Assembly: GCA_965220245.1 (NCBI GenBank)
Contig: CBDCPI010000006.1
Span: 310,001-374,000 of the forward strand
DNA from: CBDCPI01 sp965220245
GTDB lineage: Bacteria; Chloroflexota; Dehalococcoidia; Lucifugimonadales; UBA3495
DNA: 64,000 nucleotides
Direction: 5' to 3'
The position numbers and the translations under genes were made by a program. Below are positions 62,420 to 64,000 of the stretch, one piece after another. Numbering within the stretch: the first letter of the stretch is position 1; the number at the start of each line of letters is the position of its first letter. Under the pieces are notes generated by a model, which searched no databases, had not been told where the DNA came from, and saw only the letters and a list, made by a program, of their open reading frames with translations.

Positions 62420-62751
62420 CTTCGCCTAACCCGCTACCCCAACCTGCCGCAGTACGCCGGGACCGCCCGCGAGTTCCGGCGCCGGTCCCTGGATGGGACG
62501 TGAGAGGGCAGCCCCGTGGTGACGCAAGACAGTCCTTGACCGGCCGACAACGCCGCCGGTAACTTCCTCCCAAGAGCCCGGCCAGGCAGCCCCCGGAATC
62601 CTCAACACGGGAACGGCCCAGCCGCCAGAGCGAACAAGGAGAGTTACCCCCGGCCCGATAGGCAAGCGTCCCATGCGACTCTCCGCTTAGGCCCGGCACC
62701 GCCTAGAGGCAGCCCCCGGTGTGGAGGACAACAAAAAAAGGAGAACGGTAA
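62420..62751. other. Intergenic stretch without recognised gene
   Basis: 332 bp between ligA and the next gene. No recognisable protein on either strand. AAAAAAAGGAGAACGG at its end is the ribosome site of the next gene. Confidence 0.55.
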
Positions 62752-63018
62752 ATGACGACGTGGCGCGAGCTGATCACCGAAGAGATGGAGTCCTACGGAG
62801 AAACTTTGGACGACATCATCGGACAGGCGCCCTTGAGCACTGAGTGGATGGACCAACCCTTTGACGCGCGCAACTGGCGCACTGAGGGCCTCCCATTTAC
62901 CGTCTGGACCGCCACGCGCATCTACTTCCCCACCAGCTACGACGGGCAAGAGTCGGTCGCCAGTGTCTCCCGGCACCCGGACGGGCAACCAACCGGGCAC
63001 ATCGGACGACAGGACTAG
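62752..63018 (+). CDS. Phage-type conserved protein of unknown function
   Basis: 88 aa: MTTWRELITEEMESYGETLD, FDARNWRTEGLPFTVWTATR, IYFPTSYDGQESVASVSRHP. The G-x-P-F-T-V-W-T...Y-F-P-x-x-Y-D-G-x-E pattern resembles a small family common in phages and plasmids. An excellent ribosome site (AAGGAGAA) precedes it. Confidence 0.65.
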   Translation: MTTWRELITEEMESYGETLDDIIGQAPLSTEWMDQPFDARNWRTEGLPFTVWTATRIYFPTSYDGQESVASVSRHPDGQPTGHIGRQD

Positions 63019-63279
63019 CGACCACAACATACAGGGTACTCCAACTGAACGACGAACCGGAAGGGTAGTTCAAGCGCCGAGAAAACCCCTGGACGGGAGG
63101 TCTCTACCCGGCCAACCTTCGCCTCAATCCCCCAGACCCCTGACCAAACCGGCAGGGAAAGACCCAGCTCGCAAAGATGACCACCCCCGGCGACCCATGT
63201 TCACCCAGGACCACCGCCACTGACATTCTCCTGTATCTCCACACGCCACAAGCCGCTAGCATCCCGCTAAGGAGACGCC

Positions 63280-64000
63280 ATGCCTTCCAAGGAAAGATTC
63301 ACCGTATCCCACGAGGGGATGCGGGAGCAGCACGCCGGCCGCGCCCCCTGGGACTTGGTCAAGGAGCTGGTGCAGAACGCCTGGGACGAGGCCCCGGAGG
63401 CCACCGTCTGCCGAGTGGACATAACCGGCGACGGCCCGGACGCCACCCGGATCACCGTCGCCGACGACGGGCCGGGGTTCGCCGACATCGCCGACGCCTA
63501 CACCCTCCTGAAGTCCACCCCCAAGCGCCGGGACCCGGCCAAGCGGGGCCGGTTCAACCTGGGCGAGAAGGAGTTCATCTCCGTCGCCGCCAGCGCCCGG
63601 GTCGAGACCGCCGGCCACACGGTATCCTTCCCCCCGGGCGGCGGCCGCCGGGTTGCCGCCAACGGCCGCTCCCGGGGCACGGTCATCACCGCCCTCATGC
63701 CCTGGAACGAGGAACAGGCCCAGGAACTGGCCAAGCGGCTCCTCAGGTTCCGGCCCACGGACTGCGCCCTCGTCGTGAACGGGCAGGAAGTCCCCAGACG
63801 GGACCCGCTGATAGTCCACAGCGCGGTGCTGGAGACCGTCCTGCAGGACGGCCCGGGCGAGCCCATGCGCCGCACCCGGCGGAAGACCGGGATGCACCTG
63901 CTGGAACCCCGGGACCCGGAGCAGTCCTGGCTCTACGAGATGGGCATCCCCATCCAGCCCGTCGAGACCCCCTGGGACGTCGACGTGCAACAGAAGGTCC
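63280..64000 (+). CDS. GHKL (HSP90/MutL-type) ATPase, partial
   Basis: 240 codons before the right edge. ATG 63280 follows AAGGAGACGCC. The N-box LVKELVQNAWDEAPEATVCR (about residues 27-46, catalytic Glu and Mg-binding Asn), the G1 box ITVADDGPGFADIADAYTLL (about 58-77) and the G2-like RGRFNLGEKEFISVAA (about 87-102) are all present, so the ATP site looks intact. GHKL ATPases range from topoisomerase VI-B and MutL to sensor kinases and defence proteins; the C-terminal domain that would decide is outside the window. Confidence 0.8.
   Translation, partial: MPSKERFTVSHEGMREQHAGRAPWDLVKELVQNAWDEAPEATVCRVDITGDGPDATRITVADDGPGFADIADAYTLLKSTPKRRDPAKRGRFNLGEKEFISVAASARVETAGHTVSFPPGGGRRVAANGRSRGTVITALMPWNEEQAQELAKRLLRFRPTDCALVVNGQEVPRRDPLIVHSAVLETVLQDGPGEPMRRTRRKTGMHLLEPRDPEQSWLYEMGIPIQPVETPWDVDVQQKV

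Noticed and set aside
1..64000. tRNA, rRNA or tmRNA genes and att sites
   Set aside because: T-arm-like GTTCGA strings were looked at but none had a matching acceptor and anticodon arm; no direct repeats that would mark element ends were found by eye.
23300..64000. Whole-element amber recoding
   Set aside because: Many well-defined genes (ligA, M50 protease, helicase end, DUF2513) stop correctly at TAG, so TAG still works as a stop.

Overview
The window looks like part of a GC-rich bacterial genome in two unlike parts. The left part (about 1-23 kb) carries flavin/F420-type oxidoreductases, SMP-30, SDR, VOC and GMC genes, an amidase and a substrate-binding protein, laced with insertion sequences and gene fragments. 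This mix, with many decayed catabolic genes, recalls Chloroflexota such as the SAR202 clade; that is an inference from gene content, and no ribosomal or other marker gene is present to test it.

Left edge (1-5.3 kb): a type I-E CRISPR-Cas locus on the minus strand with cas3, a small cysteine-rich protein and the first 442 codons of cse1/cas8e, which runs off the window. A single I-E repeat-like sequence lies between cas3 and cse1, and a DEDDh exonuclease is divergent from cas3. From 5.5 to 9.1 kb there are a decayed transposase, an intact GMC oxidoreductase, and MmgE/PrpD and ABC-permease fragments separated by nested inverted repeats. From 9.1 to 13.5 kb six minus-strand genes form an operon (LLM oxidoreductase, VOC, SMP-30/gluconolactonase, a broken SDR, PPOX, a duplicated alpha/beta-barrel protein). 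From 14.2 to 19.6 kb there are IstB and ISAs1-type fragments and two inverted copies of an IS5-family IS903-group element flanking a frameshifted amidase and a lipoprotein. From 20.0 to 22.4 kb there are an NMT1-like binding protein, an LLM gene with an internal TAG and a truncated Gfo/Idh/MocA gene.

Right part (about 23.3-64 kb): dense, very GC-rich, mostly plus strand, with many small, cysteine-rich, membrane or lipoprotein genes and accessory DNA-metabolism genes. It resembles a large plasmid or integrative element. It holds RadC, an MNT-HEPN fusion, a four-gene envelope operon, an M50 protease, a DsbA-like protein, a SLOG/radical-SAM fusion, a macro-domain protein, ASCH, DUF2513 and two-domain dCTP deaminase, a Cas4-like nuclease followed by a MrfA-like helicase, two VirB2/TrbC-like pilin-type proteins, a DGQHR (DndB-type) protein, NAD-dependent DNA ligase, and a GHKL ATPase running off the right edge. 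No replication initiator, integrase, terminase, capsid or relaxase was recognised, so the element class is open.

An apparently less GC-rich cargo block (about 43.5-48.7 kb) carries an IS5-type element and a three-gene operon of unknown function. An IS630 element sits in its middle gene; removing it with one copy of the TA target restores an unbroken frame of about 404 codons.

Reading-frame damage is common in both parts: single-base frameshifts in radC, SDR, amidase, helicase and several small genes, and in-frame TAG codons at several places. Real decay and assembly error cannot be told apart here. The most promising leads are the lone repeat inside the cas locus, the SLOG/radical-SAM fusion, the IS-interrupted three-gene operon, the nuclease-helicase pair, and a hairpin-plus-start leader found twice.
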